A DNA stretch of 64,000 bases from Nocardioides humilatus (GCF_008373755.1 NZ_VUJV01000001.1:372001-436000); one strand, 5' to 3'; positions 1 to 9,385 are shown, counted from the stretch's first letter. Translations and numbers: made by a program. The notes: generated from the sequence alone by a model not told the origin.

Positions 1-672
1 ATCATCCTCGGTGTCTGCCTCACGATCGCTGCCGCGATCGTGATCGCCGCGGCCTACAACCCGGTCCGCACCTGGATCGAGCAGCGCAAGTACAACGGCG
101 AGGCGCTCTCCAGCATCGGCGGACCTGCGTCGTCGTGCGGTGAGACCATCACCAAGGACGCCACCGGCAGCGGCGATCACCGCGCGACCGGCGAGCAGAT
201 CACCTACGACGACGCTCCCCCGGCCTTCGGCCCCCACTGGAACGAGGGCGGCGTCGCCCCGGTCCCGATGGAGGACCGGTTCTACACCAAGGACTCGCGG
301 CCGGAGCTCGAGGCGCTGGTGCACAACCTCGAGCACGGCTTCACGATCCTCTGGTACGACGAGACCGCCGCCGACGACTCCACGATGCTCGGCGAGATCA
401 AGGCGATCGCCAAGAAGCTCAGCGTCAGCGACACCAACAACCGGCTCGCGTTCAAGGCCGTTCCGTGGACCAAGGACGACGGCAAGGCCTTCCCGAAGGG
501 CCAGCACATCGCCTTCACCCACTGGGACGCCGACAAGGACGACACGACCAAGTCCGAGGGCGTGTGGCAGTACTGCTCCGAGCCCAGCGGTGCGGCGCTC
601 GAGACCTTCATGAAGGAACACCCCTACTACGCCTCGCCCGAGCCGATCGGCGGCTACGCGGGCAAGCAGTAG
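1..672 (+). CDS. DUF3105-family membrane-anchored protein, 5' end cut off
   Basis: The reading frame is already open at base 1, so the true start lies outside the window. The first ~20 visible residues are hydrophobic (an isoleucine/alanine-rich segment ending AAAYNP) and look like a single membrane anchor. The rest matches the DUF3105 pattern: a tyrosine-proline segment TYDDAPPAFGPHWNEGG followed by LVHNLEHGF, the histidine-bearing core of the family. Two cysteines (one soon after the anchor, one near the end) may pair outside the cell. DUF3105 proteins have no firmly assigned function. The convergent neighbour is manC, only 9 bp away. Confidence 0.8.
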   Translation: MILGVCLTIAAAIVIAAAYNPVRTWIEQRKYNGEALSSIGGPASSCGETITKDATGSGDHRATGEQITYDDAPPAFGPHWNEGGVAPVPMEDRFYTKDSRPELEALVHNLEHGFTILWYDETAADDSTMLGEIKAIAKKLSVSDTNNRLAFKAVPWTKDDGKAFPKGQHIAFTHWDADKDDTTKSEGVWQYCSEPSGAALETFMKEHPYYASPEPIGGYAGKQ

Positions 673-681
673 CCGGCGGGA

Positions 682-1776
682 TCAGGTCAGCTCAGCCCGA
701 CCCTGGTCCTTCAGCTCGGCGACGATGGCCTTCACGTCCTGCGCGCGCTCGCGCGTGGTGACGAGGAGGCCGTCCGGCGTGTCCACGACGACGACGTCGT
801 CGAGGCCGATGACCGCGACCACGCGACCCGAGGCCGGCACGACCAGGCCGGTGGACTGCTGGGTGAGGACCAGGCTGGGGTCGCCGAGGACGCTGCACTT
901 CTCGGCATCGCCGAGGAGGGTGGCCAGGGAGTCGAAGTCGCCCACGTCGTCCCAGCCGAAGCTGCCCGGCACGGTGGCGACGCGACCGTCGGCGGCGGCC
1001 GGCTCGGCCACGGCGTGGTCGATCGCGATCTTCGGCAGGCCGGGCCAGAGCTCGTCGAGCCGGTCAGGTGCAGCGGCGATGGCGCGCAGCGTCGACGCGA
1101 ACGCCGGGCTCTCCCGGGCCAGCAGGTCGAGCAGCACGCCGGGGCGGCAGACGAACATGCCGGCGTTCCAGCGGTAGGCCCCGGTGGCGAGGTAGTCCTC
1201 AGCCACGCTGACCGACGGCTTCTCGACGAACGCAGCGACGACCCGCGCGCGCTCGTGGCCGGGAAGCGCGTCGCCCTGACGGATGTAGCCGAAGGCGGAG
1301 CTCGGGAAGGTCGGCTCGATGCCGATGGTGACCAGCCAGTCCTCACGGGCCGCAGCCACCGCCTCGGCGACGGTGCGGTGGAAGGACGCCGGGTCGGAGA
1401 TCACGTGGTCGGCGGCGAAGGAGCCCATCACGAGGTCCTCGCCCGTCTCCTCCGCGCGCCGCTCGAGCACCGCCGCGGCCAGACCGATCGCCGCCATCGA
1501 GTCGCGCGGCGAGGGCTCGGCGATGACGCCGTCGGGGCCGAGCGCGGTGAGCTGCTCGCGCACCGCCTCCTCGTGCACCCGACCCGTGACGACGACGAAG
1601 CGGTTACCGACCATGGGGTGCAGCCGGTCGTAGGTCTGCTCGAGGAGGGTGCGTCCCTGACCGGTGAGGTCGTGGAGGAATTTCGGGGACGACGATCGCG
1701 ACAGCGGCCAGAGTCGGGTCCCGGCGCCACCGGCCGGCACCACTGCCCAGAATCCGTCGATCGAGCCGTCAACCAC
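682..1776 (-). CDS. manC: Mannose-1-phosphate guanylyltransferase
   Basis: Makes GDP-mannose from mannose-1-phosphate and GTP, a sugar donor for wall polymers and glycolipids. The N-terminus carries the nucleotidyltransferase signature PAGGAGTRLWPLSR followed by SSSPK; a downstream FVEKP motif contributes to sugar binding. About 364 residues, so it is the short form without the C-terminal phosphomannose isomerase cupin. I chose the GTG at 1776 because a GGGGG ribosome site precedes it by about 5 bases; longer in-frame extensions would run into the divergent gene. The first gene of the surface-glycan island. GDP specificity is inferred from the signature. Confidence 0.88.
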   Translation of the reverse strand: MVDGSIDGFWAVVPAGGAGTRLWPLSRSSSPKFLHDLTGQGRTLLEQTYDRLHPMVGNRFVVVTGRVHEEAVREQLTALGPDGVIAEPSPRDSMAAIGLAAAVLERRAEETGEDLVMGSFAADHVISDPASFHRTVAEAVAAAREDWLVTIGIEPTFPSSAFGYIRQGDALPGHERARVVAAFVEKPSVSVAEDYLATGAYRWNAGMFVCRPGVLLDLLARESPAFASTLRAIAAAPDRLDELWPGLPKIAIDHAVAEPAAADGRVATVPGSFGWDDVGDFDSLATLLGDAEKCSVLGDPSLVLTQQSTGLVVPASGRVVAVIGLDDVVVVDTPDGLLVTTRERAQDVKAIVAELKDQGRAELT

Positions 1777-1852
1777 GTCTAACCCCCAAGTGTTCGGTGT
1801 CGCAAGCCCGGCAAGAGTAGACCGTCCTCGGCCGCGCCCTATCCTCGGCACA

Positions 1853-2575
1853 GTGACCACCTTCGCCGCCGTACTGACCGATCGACTGCGGCGCGATCCC
1901 GGTCGTCCCCTGGTGACGTTCTACGACGACCACACCGGCGAGCGGGTCGAGTTGTCCGTGACGACCTACGCCAACTGGGTGGCCAAGGCCGGCTCGCTGC
2001 TCGTCGACGAGCTCGGCCTCGAACGTGGCGACTCGCTGCGCGTCGACCTCCCGCCGCACTGGCTGACGCCGGTCTTCTGGGGCGCGGCCTGGAGCGCGGG
2101 GCTCGTGATCTCCGACGACGATGCGCCCGACGCGATCGTGTGTGGACCCGACCAGCTCGACCGGTGGGCACCGGAGGCCGCCGACCGGATCGTCCTGGCG
2201 TGCTCATTGCGTCCCCTCGGCGTCCGGTTCTCCGACCCCGTGCCACCCGACGTCCACGACGTCGGCATCGAGATCTGGTCCCAGCCCGACGCCTTCACAC
2301 CGTGGGACCCGCCCGAAGGCAGCGACGTGGCCGCACGACTCGCTGGCGGCGATCTGACCCAGCAGGAGATGTGGGAGGCGGCCACCATCGGGACTCTCGT
2401 CTCCGACGGCGGCCGCCTCCTGGTCGCCGCGAGCCCGGCTTCCCCACCGGGACTCGCGACCTTCAGCGAACCGCTCAAGAAGGGCGGCTCACTCGTCCTG
2501 GTCACCCGGGCCGATCAACAGCGGCTCGAGGCGATCACCATCGCCGAGCACACCACTGACCGCTTCCCCGCCTAG
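1853..2575 (+). CDS. TIGR03089 family protein (acyl-CoA-synthetase-like fragment fold)
   Basis: A 240-residue actinobacterial family related to the N-terminal part of AMP-forming acyl-CoA synthetases. Visible landmarks are a start rich in RLRRDPGRPLVTFYDD, a YANWVAK segment and LPPHWLTPVFWGAAWSAGLV, which is the family's hallmark stretch. It lacks the adenylate-forming P-loop and the C-terminal lid, so it is unlikely to be a complete ligase. The GTG at 1853 starts 76 bp from the divergent manC start, so the two share a promoter region. Function is unknown. Confidence 0.85.
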   Translation: MTTFAAVLTDRLRRDPGRPLVTFYDDHTGERVELSVTTYANWVAKAGSLLVDELGLERGDSLRVDLPPHWLTPVFWGAAWSAGLVISDDDAPDAIVCGPDQLDRWAPEAADRIVLACSLRPLGVRFSDPVPPDVHDVGIEIWSQPDAFTPWDPPEGSDVAARLAGGDLTQQEMWEAATIGTLVSDGGRLLVAASPASPPGLATFSEPLKKGGSLVLVTRADQQRLEAITIAEHTTDRFPA

Positions 2576-2625
2576 GCTCCAGGTCTCCCTCCGGTCTTCA
2601 GCTGTCTCCTAGTAGCTGGCGGACA

Positions 2626-4707
2626 TCAGCCCGCGAGGTCGTACTCCGTCGTGGTCCCGCTGATGGCGACCGGCGTCTGGAAGCCGCTCGCGGTGCCCGG
2701 GATCACCCACAACTGACCGCTGCTGGAGGTCCGGGCGATCAGGTCGCTGTGACCGGTGAGATCGACATCGCTCACGCCGAGCAGCCAGTCGTAGCCGCTC
2801 ACCGGGATCGACAGGGCCTTCTGCGACGTGAAGCCGCCGGGGCCGTTGCCGTAGTAGAGCGTGAGGGCCGTCCGGGTGCGGACCAGGCTGTCGGGTGCGC
2901 CGTCGGCGTCCCAGAGGCCGATCGGGATCTGCTTGCGTCCGGTGATCGGTGAGTACGCCGTGTAGGACTTCTTGAGCCCGGCTGCGCCGGCACCCGGGTA
3001 GATCTGCATGGATCCGCGGGCCGGCTGACCCATCAGGTCGGGCTGGCCGTCGCCGGTGAAGTCGCCGACGGCGGCGAGCTTCGACACGCTGCCGAAGCCG
3101 GTGCCGAGCTGGGTCGGCTCGGCGAACTTCGCCTTGCCGAGACCGCGGTAGAGCGAGAGCACGCCGTCCTGCTTGACGATCAGGTCGCCGTAGCCGTCGC
3201 TGTCCCAGTCGCCCGCCTTCAGGATCAGGCTGGCGTCGGGCAGCGTCAGGTTGGTCGCGACCTTCTTGCCGAGCCGGTAGGCGCCGTCGTCCGGCACGAC
3301 CTGCCGGATGAAGACCACGCCGTCCGTGGCCCGCCGCAGCACCAGGTCGGGGCGCGAGCTGCCGATCAGGCTGGACTCGAGCTGACGTCCACCCCAGCCC
3401 TGCTGCGTCGCCGCCGCAAGCTCGCGGATCCGGGGGATCCGGTTGTAGAGGTACTGGCCCGGGCAAGCGGTCGAGTCGGCGTCGCGGTGGCCGTTGATCG
3501 CCTGGAAGTTGCGCGAGGTGACGTACTGCTTCGTCGAGGATGCGTCCACGCCGTGGAGGCCGAGCTTCCACGCGAACAGCGCACCGTAGGCCTGGATCGT
3601 CGCCCGGGACGGACGCGCGGTCTCGTAGTTGCCGATCGCCGATGCGGCGAACGCGTTGTCGTTGTAGCCCAGCGTGTGGGCGCCGACGACGGGGCGGTCG
3701 ACACCGCCGTAGCGGCCTTCCCAGATCCGACCGAAGCGGTCGACGAGGAAGTTGTAGCCGATGTCGCTCCAGCCACGGGACTGCACGTGGTAGGCGTAGA
3801 TGCCCCGGAGGATCGAGGGCACCTGGTCGCGCGTGTAGTCGTTGGCGTTGACCGTGTGGTGCACGAAGCCGGCGTGCACCTCGTAGTAGTGCAACGAAGG
3901 GGCGTCGCGCAGGCTCTCGTCGGCACCCCACTGGGCGCGGGAGAAGATCTTCGGCTTCGGCGCGGCCATCGACGACTGCAGCGTGAGGTCACCCTCGCTG
4001 CTCGGCGTCGTGGACTCGCGCGATCCGCCATCGAGGGTCGCGGTGTCGATCGCGGGCTTCTGACGGGCGGTGGACGTCTCGTGACCCGGGTCGATGACTG
4101 CGAGCTTCATGTCGGCCGGCGCCGAGGCGTCCGCGTCGATGCGCACCTGCACGCGGTTGACGTTGCCGACCAGCAGGGGGTCGGTGCCCGGGCGGGCGTG
4201 GCGTCCCTCGCGGCTGTCGGGGTCGGGGGCGTGGTCGTCGTGGTAGGGCACGGTCGTCCACTTCGACCAGCGGCCATGGGCGTAGGTCCGCGCCTGCACG
4301 GCAAGCGCGCGGTCCGAGACCGTCAGTCCGTGTCCCCAGGTGACGCCCACGGCGCCGTAGCCCTTGACCGGGACGACGTCGCTGGTCACCTTCTGCCCAC
4401 CCTGAGGCGTACGGCGACTGCTGGCCCGCAGCATGCCCGGCGCCAGCCGCGCACCCTCGGGGGCGGTCAGGCTGTACTCCTTCACCTGCGGGTCGACCGG
4501 AGCGGTCGCGACCCGGCTCGGGACCGTCGCGGAGCGCAGGTAGACACTGCTCGAACGAGCGTCGCTCGCGGGACCGGCCGGACGAACGTCCATCGTGATG
4601 GTGCGCGCAGCCGGCGTCAGCGCGGCCAGGACGAGACCGAACGCCAGCAGCTGCTGGCACGCGGAGACGTACCGGTTGCGCCGGTGCGGGTTGGGGCTCG
4701 CAAGCAT
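2626..4707 (-). CDS. Secreted PGRP-type N-acetylmuramoyl-L-alanine amidase with FG-GAP repeats
   Basis: A 693-residue exported protein. Residues ~11-34 form a signal peptide. A ~210-residue linker is followed by the peptidoglycan-recognition/amidase_2 domain (about 253-430): it opens with SRAQWGADESLR, has FVHHTVNAND and GYNFLVDRFGRIWEGR, and keeps the zinc ligands His283/284, His407 (INGHRD) and Cys415 (ACPGQ), so it should cut the amide bond between muramic acid and L-alanine. Residues ~445-690 are FG-GAP/VCBS-like repeats (DWDSDGYGDL, DFTGDGQPDL, LWDADGAPDSL) with calcium-binding DxDxDG loops, probably forming a propeller for wall binding. A direct-repeat box lies upstream at 4758-4772. 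Confidence 0.9.
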   Translation of the reverse strand: MLASPNPHRRNRYVSACQQLLAFGLVLAALTPAARTITMDVRPAGPASDARSSSVYLRSATVPSRVATAPVDPQVKEYSLTAPEGARLAPGMLRASSRRTPQGGQKVTSDVVPVKGYGAVGVTWGHGLTVSDRALAVQARTYAHGRWSKWTTVPYHDDHAPDPDSREGRHARPGTDPLLVGNVNRVQVRIDADASAPADMKLAVIDPGHETSTARQKPAIDTATLDGGSRESTTPSSEGDLTLQSSMAAPKPKIFSRAQWGADESLRDAPSLHYYEVHAGFVHHTVNANDYTRDQVPSILRGIYAYHVQSRGWSDIGYNFLVDRFGRIWEGRYGGVDRPVVGAHTLGYNDNAFAASAIGNYETARPSRATIQAYGALFAWKLGLHGVDASSTKQYVTSRNFQAINGHRDADSTACPGQYLYNRIPRIRELAAATQQGWGGRQLESSLIGSSRPDLVLRRATDGVVFIRQVVPDDGAYRLGKKVATNLTLPDASLILKAGDWDSDGYGDLIVKQDGVLSLYRGLGKAKFAEPTQLGTGFGSVSKLAAVGDFTGDGQPDLMGQPARGSMQIYPGAGAAGLKKSYTAYSPITGRKQIPIGLWDADGAPDSLVRTRTALTLYYGNGPGGFTSQKALSIPVSGYDWLLGVSDVDLTGHSDLIARTSSSGQLWVIPGTASGFQTPVAISGTTTEYDLAG

Positions 4708-4757
4708 GGTGATTCTGCTCCAGTCGTGTGCGGGGAAGGTGTCACACGAGTAGCAAC

Positions 4758-4772
4758 TTTCACATGAGTCAC
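4758..4772 (-). promoter_or_regulatory. GTnAC-type direct-repeat box upstream of the amidase
   Basis: Read on the minus strand the site is GTGACTCATGTGAAA, two half-sites nine bases apart. Near-identical boxes occur at similar distance upstream of the minus-strand genes starting at 17873 and 33683. The spacing and sequence resemble tandem sites bound by OmpR-family regulators such as MtrA, which control wall hydrolases in actinobacteria. The regulator identity is inference. Confidence 0.4.
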
Positions 4773-4870
4773 AGGCTCGGAAAAGAGTTTCTGAGTAACT
4801 ACAAACATGTAATTACCAGCCGACACGCCGACGATTTTCAGAATTGTCAAGTCCGCGATCGGTGGCAGGA

Positions 4871-4911
4871 AAAAGACACGAGCCGACCGGGACCTAGGTC
4901 CTGGCCGGCTC
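4871..4911 (-). terminator. Intrinsic terminator after the ABC exporter operon
   Basis: An imperfect 15-bp inverted repeat at 4880-4911 (arms GAGCCG and CGGCTC outside, GGACC and GGTCC inside) is followed on the minus strand by a TCTTTTT run. It sits just past the stop of the exporter ATPase gene at 4920, so it should end the glfT2-wzm-wzt transcript before the amidase promoter. Confidence 0.75.
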
Positions 4912-4919
4912 GGAACGAC

Positions 4920-5714
4920 TCAAATGTCGTCGCCGGTGTCGAAGTCACCGTCGTCGTCGCCGAGGTCCTCGCCGTACTCTTCCTCGTCGTCGTTGTCGTA
5001 GTGGAGGAAGCGGATGCCCTCCTCGACATCGCCGTCGAAGGCGAGGCGCCCGTGCTCGAGCACGATCACGCGGGTGCACATCTTGCGGACCTGGCCGGTC
5101 GCGTGGCTGACGTAGAAGATCGTGCGGCCGCTGTCGCGGATCTCGCGCATCTTCGCCAGGCACTTGCGCTTGAAGGGCTTGTCCCCCACCGCGAGAGCCT
5201 CGTCGGCGAGGAAGATGTCGGACTCGACGTGGACCGCGATCGAGAAGCCGAGCCGGGCGTTCTGGCCCGAGGAGTAGTGACCCACCTGCGTGTCGAGCCG
5301 GTTGCCCAGGTCGGCGAAGTCGACGATCTCGTCGAACTTGCGGTTGGTCTCCTTCTCGCTCATGCCCAGGATCGCGGCGTTGAGGTAGAGGTTCTCGCGG
5401 CCGGTGAGCTGCGGGTGGAAACCGGCGCCGGTCGCGATCAGACCGGCGATCCGGCCGCGGGTCAGCACGGAGCCCTCGTCGGGCTTCATGACGCCGCTGA
5501 TCACCTTCAGCAGGGTGCTCTTGCCGGAGCCGTTGAGGCCCATCAGGCCGATCGACTCCCCCTGCTCGACGGAGAAGGACACGTCGTCGACGGCACGGAA
5601 GGTCTTGCTGGTCTCCTGGCCGCGCGCCTTCGCCACCGACATCTGCTTGATGGTGCGGTGGTAGCGCAGCGTGAACGTCTTCGTGACGTTCTCCAGGACG
5701 ATCGAGTCGCTCAT
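4920..5714 (-). CDS. Polysaccharide ABC exporter, ATP-binding subunit (Wzt/TagH type)
   Basis: 264 residues. Walker A GLNGSGKST at 59-67, signature YSSGQNARLGFS at ~148-159, Walker B DIFLADEALAVGD at 166-178 and switch histidine in YVSHA (His204). The AVGD ending of Walker B and the YSSGQ signature are typical of the Wzt/RfbE/TagH branch that exports lipid-linked polysaccharides. It lacks the C-terminal carbohydrate-binding domain of O-antigen Wzt proteins and instead ends in an unusual ~25-residue acidic tail. Its start is 4 bp after the permease stop; with the GlfT2-like gene this matches the Rv3781-Rv3783 galactan export set of mycobacteria. Confidence 0.92.
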   Translation of the reverse strand: MSDSIVLENVTKTFTLRYHRTIKQMSVAKARGQETSKTFRAVDDVSFSVEQGESIGLMGLNGSGKSTLLKVISGVMKPDEGSVLTRGRIAGLIATGAGFHPQLTGRENLYLNAAILGMSEKETNRKFDEIVDFADLGNRLDTQVGHYSSGQNARLGFSIAVHVESDIFLADEALAVGDKPFKRKCLAKMREIRDSGRTIFYVSHATGQVRKMCTRVIVLEHGRLAFDGDVEEGIRFLHYDNDDEEEYGEDLGDDDGDFDTGDDI

Positions 5715-5718
5715 CAGG

Positions 5719-7176
5719 TCACAGCCGTTCGGGGATCTTGCTCTCGAGCTTGCTGAAGACCAGCTGCCCGATGATCAGCATGACGAAGCCGATGCCCATC
5801 ATGCCGATGCCCCAGATCAGCAGGTCGGGGGGCAGGTGCTTGGCCTCGGTCGCCTTGAGGTCGTCGGTCGTGCCGACCCAGAAGGCGCGCTGGACCAGCA
5901 GCACGCAGTCGGCGAGCGGGTTCCAGAGGTAGTACTGCGCCGCCTCGCCGAAGCGGGTGTGCACGATGCTGTAGGGGTAGATCATCGGCACGCTGAAGCG
6001 GATGAACATGTGCAGGATGTTGACCACGTTGCCGAAGTCGCGGAAGTAGACGTTGGCCGCGCTGAAGAGCAGCGCCCCCGCCGTGCCGAGAAGCATCGCG
6101 ATCAAGAAGCCCAGCACCAGGGCCAGCATGCCGACCGGGTCGGGCGTCCAGCCGAGGTAGAGGCAGCCCGCGATGAGGATGACCATCTGCGGGACGACGT
6201 GGAAGAGCGAGACCAGCATCGAGGCGACCGGGAACATCTCGCGCGGCAGCGCCAGCTTCGCGACGAGCGACTTGTTGCGCACGATCGAGCGGGTGCCCGC
6301 CGCGAACGTCTCGGTGAAGAAGTGCACGACGACCAGGCCGCAGAAGATGTGGATGCCGAAGTTCTCGACCTCCTTGTGGAGGCCCAGGATCGTGCCGAGC
6401 ACGAACCAGTAGATGAAGAACTGGCAGGCGGGGCCGATGTAGGACCACAGCAGCCCGAGGAACGAGCTCTGGTAGCGCGCGCTGACCTCGCGCTTGACGA
6501 GCAGCTTGAGCAGGTAGCGCTTCTGGAAGACCGCGAGCATGCCGTTGTTGGCGCTGGGCGGCGTCAGCGGCACGTCCTCGATGCGTGCGGCGTGCTCGGC
6601 CGCGGCGACCGCGACCAGCTCCTGCCGCTCGCGCTGGCGCACGGCCTGCCGGCGACGACGCTCGCGACGCCGGTCCTCCTGCGGCAGGTCGGAGAGAGGT
6701 ACGTCGGCCAGCGAGTCGTCCTCCAGGTCGACCTCGGCCGCAGGCTCCTCGGCGGGCTCAGGCTCTTCGACCGGCTGGATCGCGACTTCGTCGGGCTGGA
6801 CCGCGACTTCGTCGGACTGGACTGCGACTTCGTCGGGCTGGACCGCGACTTCGTCGGGCTGGACCGCGACTTCGTCGGGGGGCACGTCGATGCCGAGCGC
6901 CCGGTCGTAGTCGCGGCGCAGCTTGTCCTCGCGCTTGACCTCCTTGCGCGCCTGACGCCGCTCGCGGCGGGTCGACGGCTCGGCGGGAGGCAAGGCCTCC
7001 GGCCCCGGCGTCAGCGTCGGCGGGGGGTCGGTGACGGGAGCAGGCCAGCCCTGCTCAGCCTCGACGGGCGGAGCCAGGCTCTCCTCTACCTGCGGCGCGA
7101 GCTGGTCGGGCCGGACACGCCGGCTCCGATCCCCCGCGTGCTTGCCTGCCGCTCGACGCCGAGCGCCGAATCTCAT
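5719..7176 (-). CDS. Polysaccharide ABC exporter, permease subunit (Wzm type) with long N-terminal extension
   Basis: Residues ~215-485 form a standard Wzm-like ABC-2 permease: KRYLLKLLVKREVSARYQSSFLGLLWSYIGP leads into about six membrane segments. The first ~210 residues are an extra cytoplasmic, charged and proline-rich region not found in ordinary Wzm proteins. It contains five near-perfect copies of PDEVAVQ (residues ~100-134) and two Arg/Glu-rich stretches. The ATG at 7176 overlaps the upstream stop as ATGA, which fixes the start and shows translational coupling to the glycosyltransferase. Substrate is probably the lipid-linked galactan. Confidence 0.9.
   Translation of the reverse strand: MRFGARRRAAGKHAGDRSRRVRPDQLAPQVEESLAPPVEAEQGWPAPVTDPPPTLTPGPEALPPAEPSTRRERRQARKEVKREDKLRRDYDRALGIDVPPDEVAVQPDEVAVQPDEVAVQSDEVAVQPDEVAIQPVEEPEPAEEPAAEVDLEDDSLADVPLSDLPQEDRRRERRRRQAVRQRERQELVAVAAAEHAARIEDVPLTPPSANNGMLAVFQKRYLLKLLVKREVSARYQSSFLGLLWSYIGPACQFFIYWFVLGTILGLHKEVENFGIHIFCGLVVVHFFTETFAAGTRSIVRNKSLVAKLALPREMFPVASMLVSLFHVVPQMVILIAGCLYLGWTPDPVGMLALVLGFLIAMLLGTAGALLFSAANVYFRDFGNVVNILHMFIRFSVPMIYPYSIVHTRFGEAAQYYLWNPLADCVLLVQRAFWVGTTDDLKATEAKHLPPDLLIWGIGMMGIGFVMLIIGQLVFSKLESKIPERL
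6775..6879 (-). repeat. 21-bp tandem repeat inside the permease gene
   Basis: Five head-to-tail copies of a 21-bp unit encode the heptapeptide PDEVAVQ with changes only to S in one copy and I in the last. The unit is in frame, so gain or loss of copies keeps the permease readable. Near-identity at DNA level points to recent slippage or recombination. Confidence 0.9.
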
Positions 7177-9197
7177 TCGTCGTCGATGCCTTCGAAGGTC
7201 TGCTTCCAGCGCTCCGGCGAGGTGAGCTCGGGCAGGGCGGTCCGCCAACGCTCGGCCAGCTCGTCCCACTCGCGGTAGAGCTTGGCGTGCATCTTGAGCG
7301 AGCGGGACATCTGGTCGCGGAACTGCGCGGGGTCACGCCGGTACCACGAAGCCGCGACACCGTCGGCCGACGAGACGATCGCCGAGTCGAAGTGCGCCAG
7401 CCGGTACCAGCGCTGGTCGACGTGGGGCATGATCCCCTCGGGGTGCTCCTGGGAGAGCTCCCGCGTCGGGAACGCCTGGCGCAGCAGACCGGTCGCGGCC
7501 ATCTTGGCCTTGCCGACGGTCGTCGACGGGACCGGGATGCCCTTGCCCCGCTTCTCGAGCTTCTTGCGGCGCGGCGCAGGGAAGGCGTCGAGCTCGGGCT
7601 TGGACTGGCCGTCGTCGTAGCCGTCACGCAGCGCGCGCACCTCGCCGAGGCGGTGGAGGATGTCGTGGTGCATGCGGTCCGGGCCGTCCAGCACGTCCTG
7701 CAGCGCGAGCAGGATCGTCTCGCCGGTGCCGTACTGCATCGACATCAAGCGCTTGGTGTGGTTTTCGAGGCTCTCCCGGACGAGCTTGCCGCCGTGCGGG
7801 TAGGGCGAGTGCAGCAGCGCCGACACGAGTCGGTTGCGCTCGTGGAAGTAGGCCTGCCAGTCGAGCGTGTCGTCCTTCTCGGTCCACGGCACGTGCCAGA
7901 CGGCGACACCCGGCAGGGTCACGGTCGGGTAGCCCGCGGCTCCCGCGCGAAGACCGAACTCGGCGTCGTCCCACTTGATGAACATCGGGAGCGACAGGCC
8001 GATCTCGCGGATGACCTGGGTGGGGATGAGGCACATCCACCAGCCGTTGTAGTCGACGTCGATGCGGCGGTGCATCCAGGAGGTCGCGCGCAGCGACTTC
8101 TTGGCGAAGTCGTGGCCGTGGACGCTCGGGGCGACCGGGCCCCAGAACCAGCGGTACTTCGCGATCGACTCACCGTAGGCGTGCATGACCGAGCGGTCGT
8201 AGAGGCTGAACATCTGGCCACCGACCAGCGACGGGGTCTTGACCAGGTCGGCGAAGGCGACGGCGCGCAACATGCCCTCGAGCTCGCAGACGACGTCGTC
8301 GTCGAGGAGCAGGACGTAGTCGGAGGCGCCCATCGAGGTGGCCTCGTTCATCGCCCGCGAGAAGCCGCCGGAGCCACCCAGGTTGGGCTGCTCGATCACG
8401 CGGAGCTTGCTGCCGAGGCCGGCCGCGGCCGACGCGTAGCCCGGGTCGTCGACGATCTTGTTGGTGCCCTGGTCGACCACGACGATCTCGTCGATGATGT
8501 CGAGCACGGCCGGGTTGGACGCCAGGTTGACCAGCTGCGGCACGCAGAAGTCGGGCCGGTTGAAGGTCGTGATGCCGATGGTGATGCGGCCCGAACGGAC
8601 CTTCTCGGTCTCGAAGCCCCAGTGCGCGTCCTCGAGCACCAGCTCGCTCACCCCGCCCTCGAGGTCGAACCAGTACCACCCACCGTCGATGAACGGCTTG
8701 AGCGGCAGCTCGAAGGTGACGGTCTCGCCGGCCTCGTTGTCGAGCCGGTAGGAGTCGGCACGGACGACGTGGCCCTTGGCGGTCGACCGGTAGACGATGA
8801 CCGACCCGTGGCCGCGCAGCCGCACGGTCAGGCGAACCGAGGAGAACTCGGTCCACCGACGCCAGTAGCTGGCGGGGAACGCGTTGAAGTAGGTGCCGAG
8901 CGTGACCCGGCGGTGCGGGTCGACCGCCACACCGGCGGCGTCGGTGATCCGGCCGAAGCCGGACATGCCGGCGCCCTCCGACTCGTCCTCGTCGTCGTCA
9001 GTCTCTTCCTCGACGCTGTCGAAGTCGCCGCCGGACTGGCGCGACATCGAGTCGCCGCCGGAGAAGCTGGTGATGCCGCTGACGTAGAGCGACTGGACGT
9101 CGAGCTCCTGGTCGTTGGGGAGGACGAGCCGCTGAACGACCCGGAAGCCCTCGTCGACGTTCGACGCGGGCAGGGTGGCAGTAGCGGCTTCGCTCAC
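7173..9197 (-). CDS. glfT2: GlfT2-like galactofuranosyltransferase
   Basis: 674 residues, similar to the ~640 of mycobacterial GlfT2, which polymerises alternating beta-1,5/1,6 galactofuranose from UDP-Galf. Residues ~85-195 form the beta-sandwich domain before the catalytic GT-A domain (~203-460). The nucleotide/metal motif is LLLDDDV (Asp299-301), the catalytic region WDDAEF (409-414), and the metal histidine VWHVPW (His435). The N-terminus holds an acidic insert rich in EEETDDDEDE. I chose GTG 9197, preceded by AAGGAA. It is the first gene of the exporter operon; the overlap with the permease is ATGA. Function is inferred from motifs and from glf and GlfT1-like genes nearby. Confidence 0.87.
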   Translation of the reverse strand: MSEAATATLPASNVDEGFRVVQRLVLPNDQELDVQSLYVSGITSFSGGDSMSRQSGGDFDSVEEETDDDEDESEGAGMSGFGRITDAAGVAVDPHRRVTLGTYFNAFPASYWRRWTEFSSVRLTVRLRGHGSVIVYRSTAKGHVVRADSYRLDNEAGETVTFELPLKPFIDGGWYWFDLEGGVSELVLEDAHWGFETEKVRSGRITIGITTFNRPDFCVPQLVNLASNPAVLDIIDEIVVVDQGTNKIVDDPGYASAAAGLGSKLRVIEQPNLGGSGGFSRAMNEATSMGASDYVLLLDDDVVCELEGMLRAVAFADLVKTPSLVGGQMFSLYDRSVMHAYGESIAKYRWFWGPVAPSVHGHDFAKKSLRATSWMHRRIDVDYNGWWMCLIPTQVIREIGLSLPMFIKWDDAEFGLRAGAAGYPTVTLPGVAVWHVPWTEKDDTLDWQAYFHERNRLVSALLHSPYPHGGKLVRESLENHTKRLMSMQYGTGETILLALQDVLDGPDRMHHDILHRLGEVRALRDGYDDGQSKPELDAFPAPRRKKLEKRGKGIPVPSTTVGKAKMAATGLLRQAFPTRELSQEHPEGIMPHVDQRWYRLAHFDSAIVSSADGVAASWYRRDPAQFRDQMSRSLKMHAKLYREWDELAERWRTALPELTSPERWKQTFEGIDDE

Positions 9198-9385
9198 GTG
9201 TGCTGGTTTCCTTCGACTAGCAGGCAGGACGGGGATCAAGGTATCAGCGCAGCCCTGGTGAACCGGGAATCCGCTGCGGCGCACCGGGCGTGCCTAATAC
9301 GTCACATTCCTTGCACAGTGCATGGCTGTGGGCAGGCCGACAAGCCCTCCGAAGAGCCCTGATCCCGGCTGCTAATGTCCGCCGC

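Noticed and set aside
6775-6879. CRISPR array
   Set aside because: The 21-bp units are directly adjacent with no spacers and are in frame within a permease gene.
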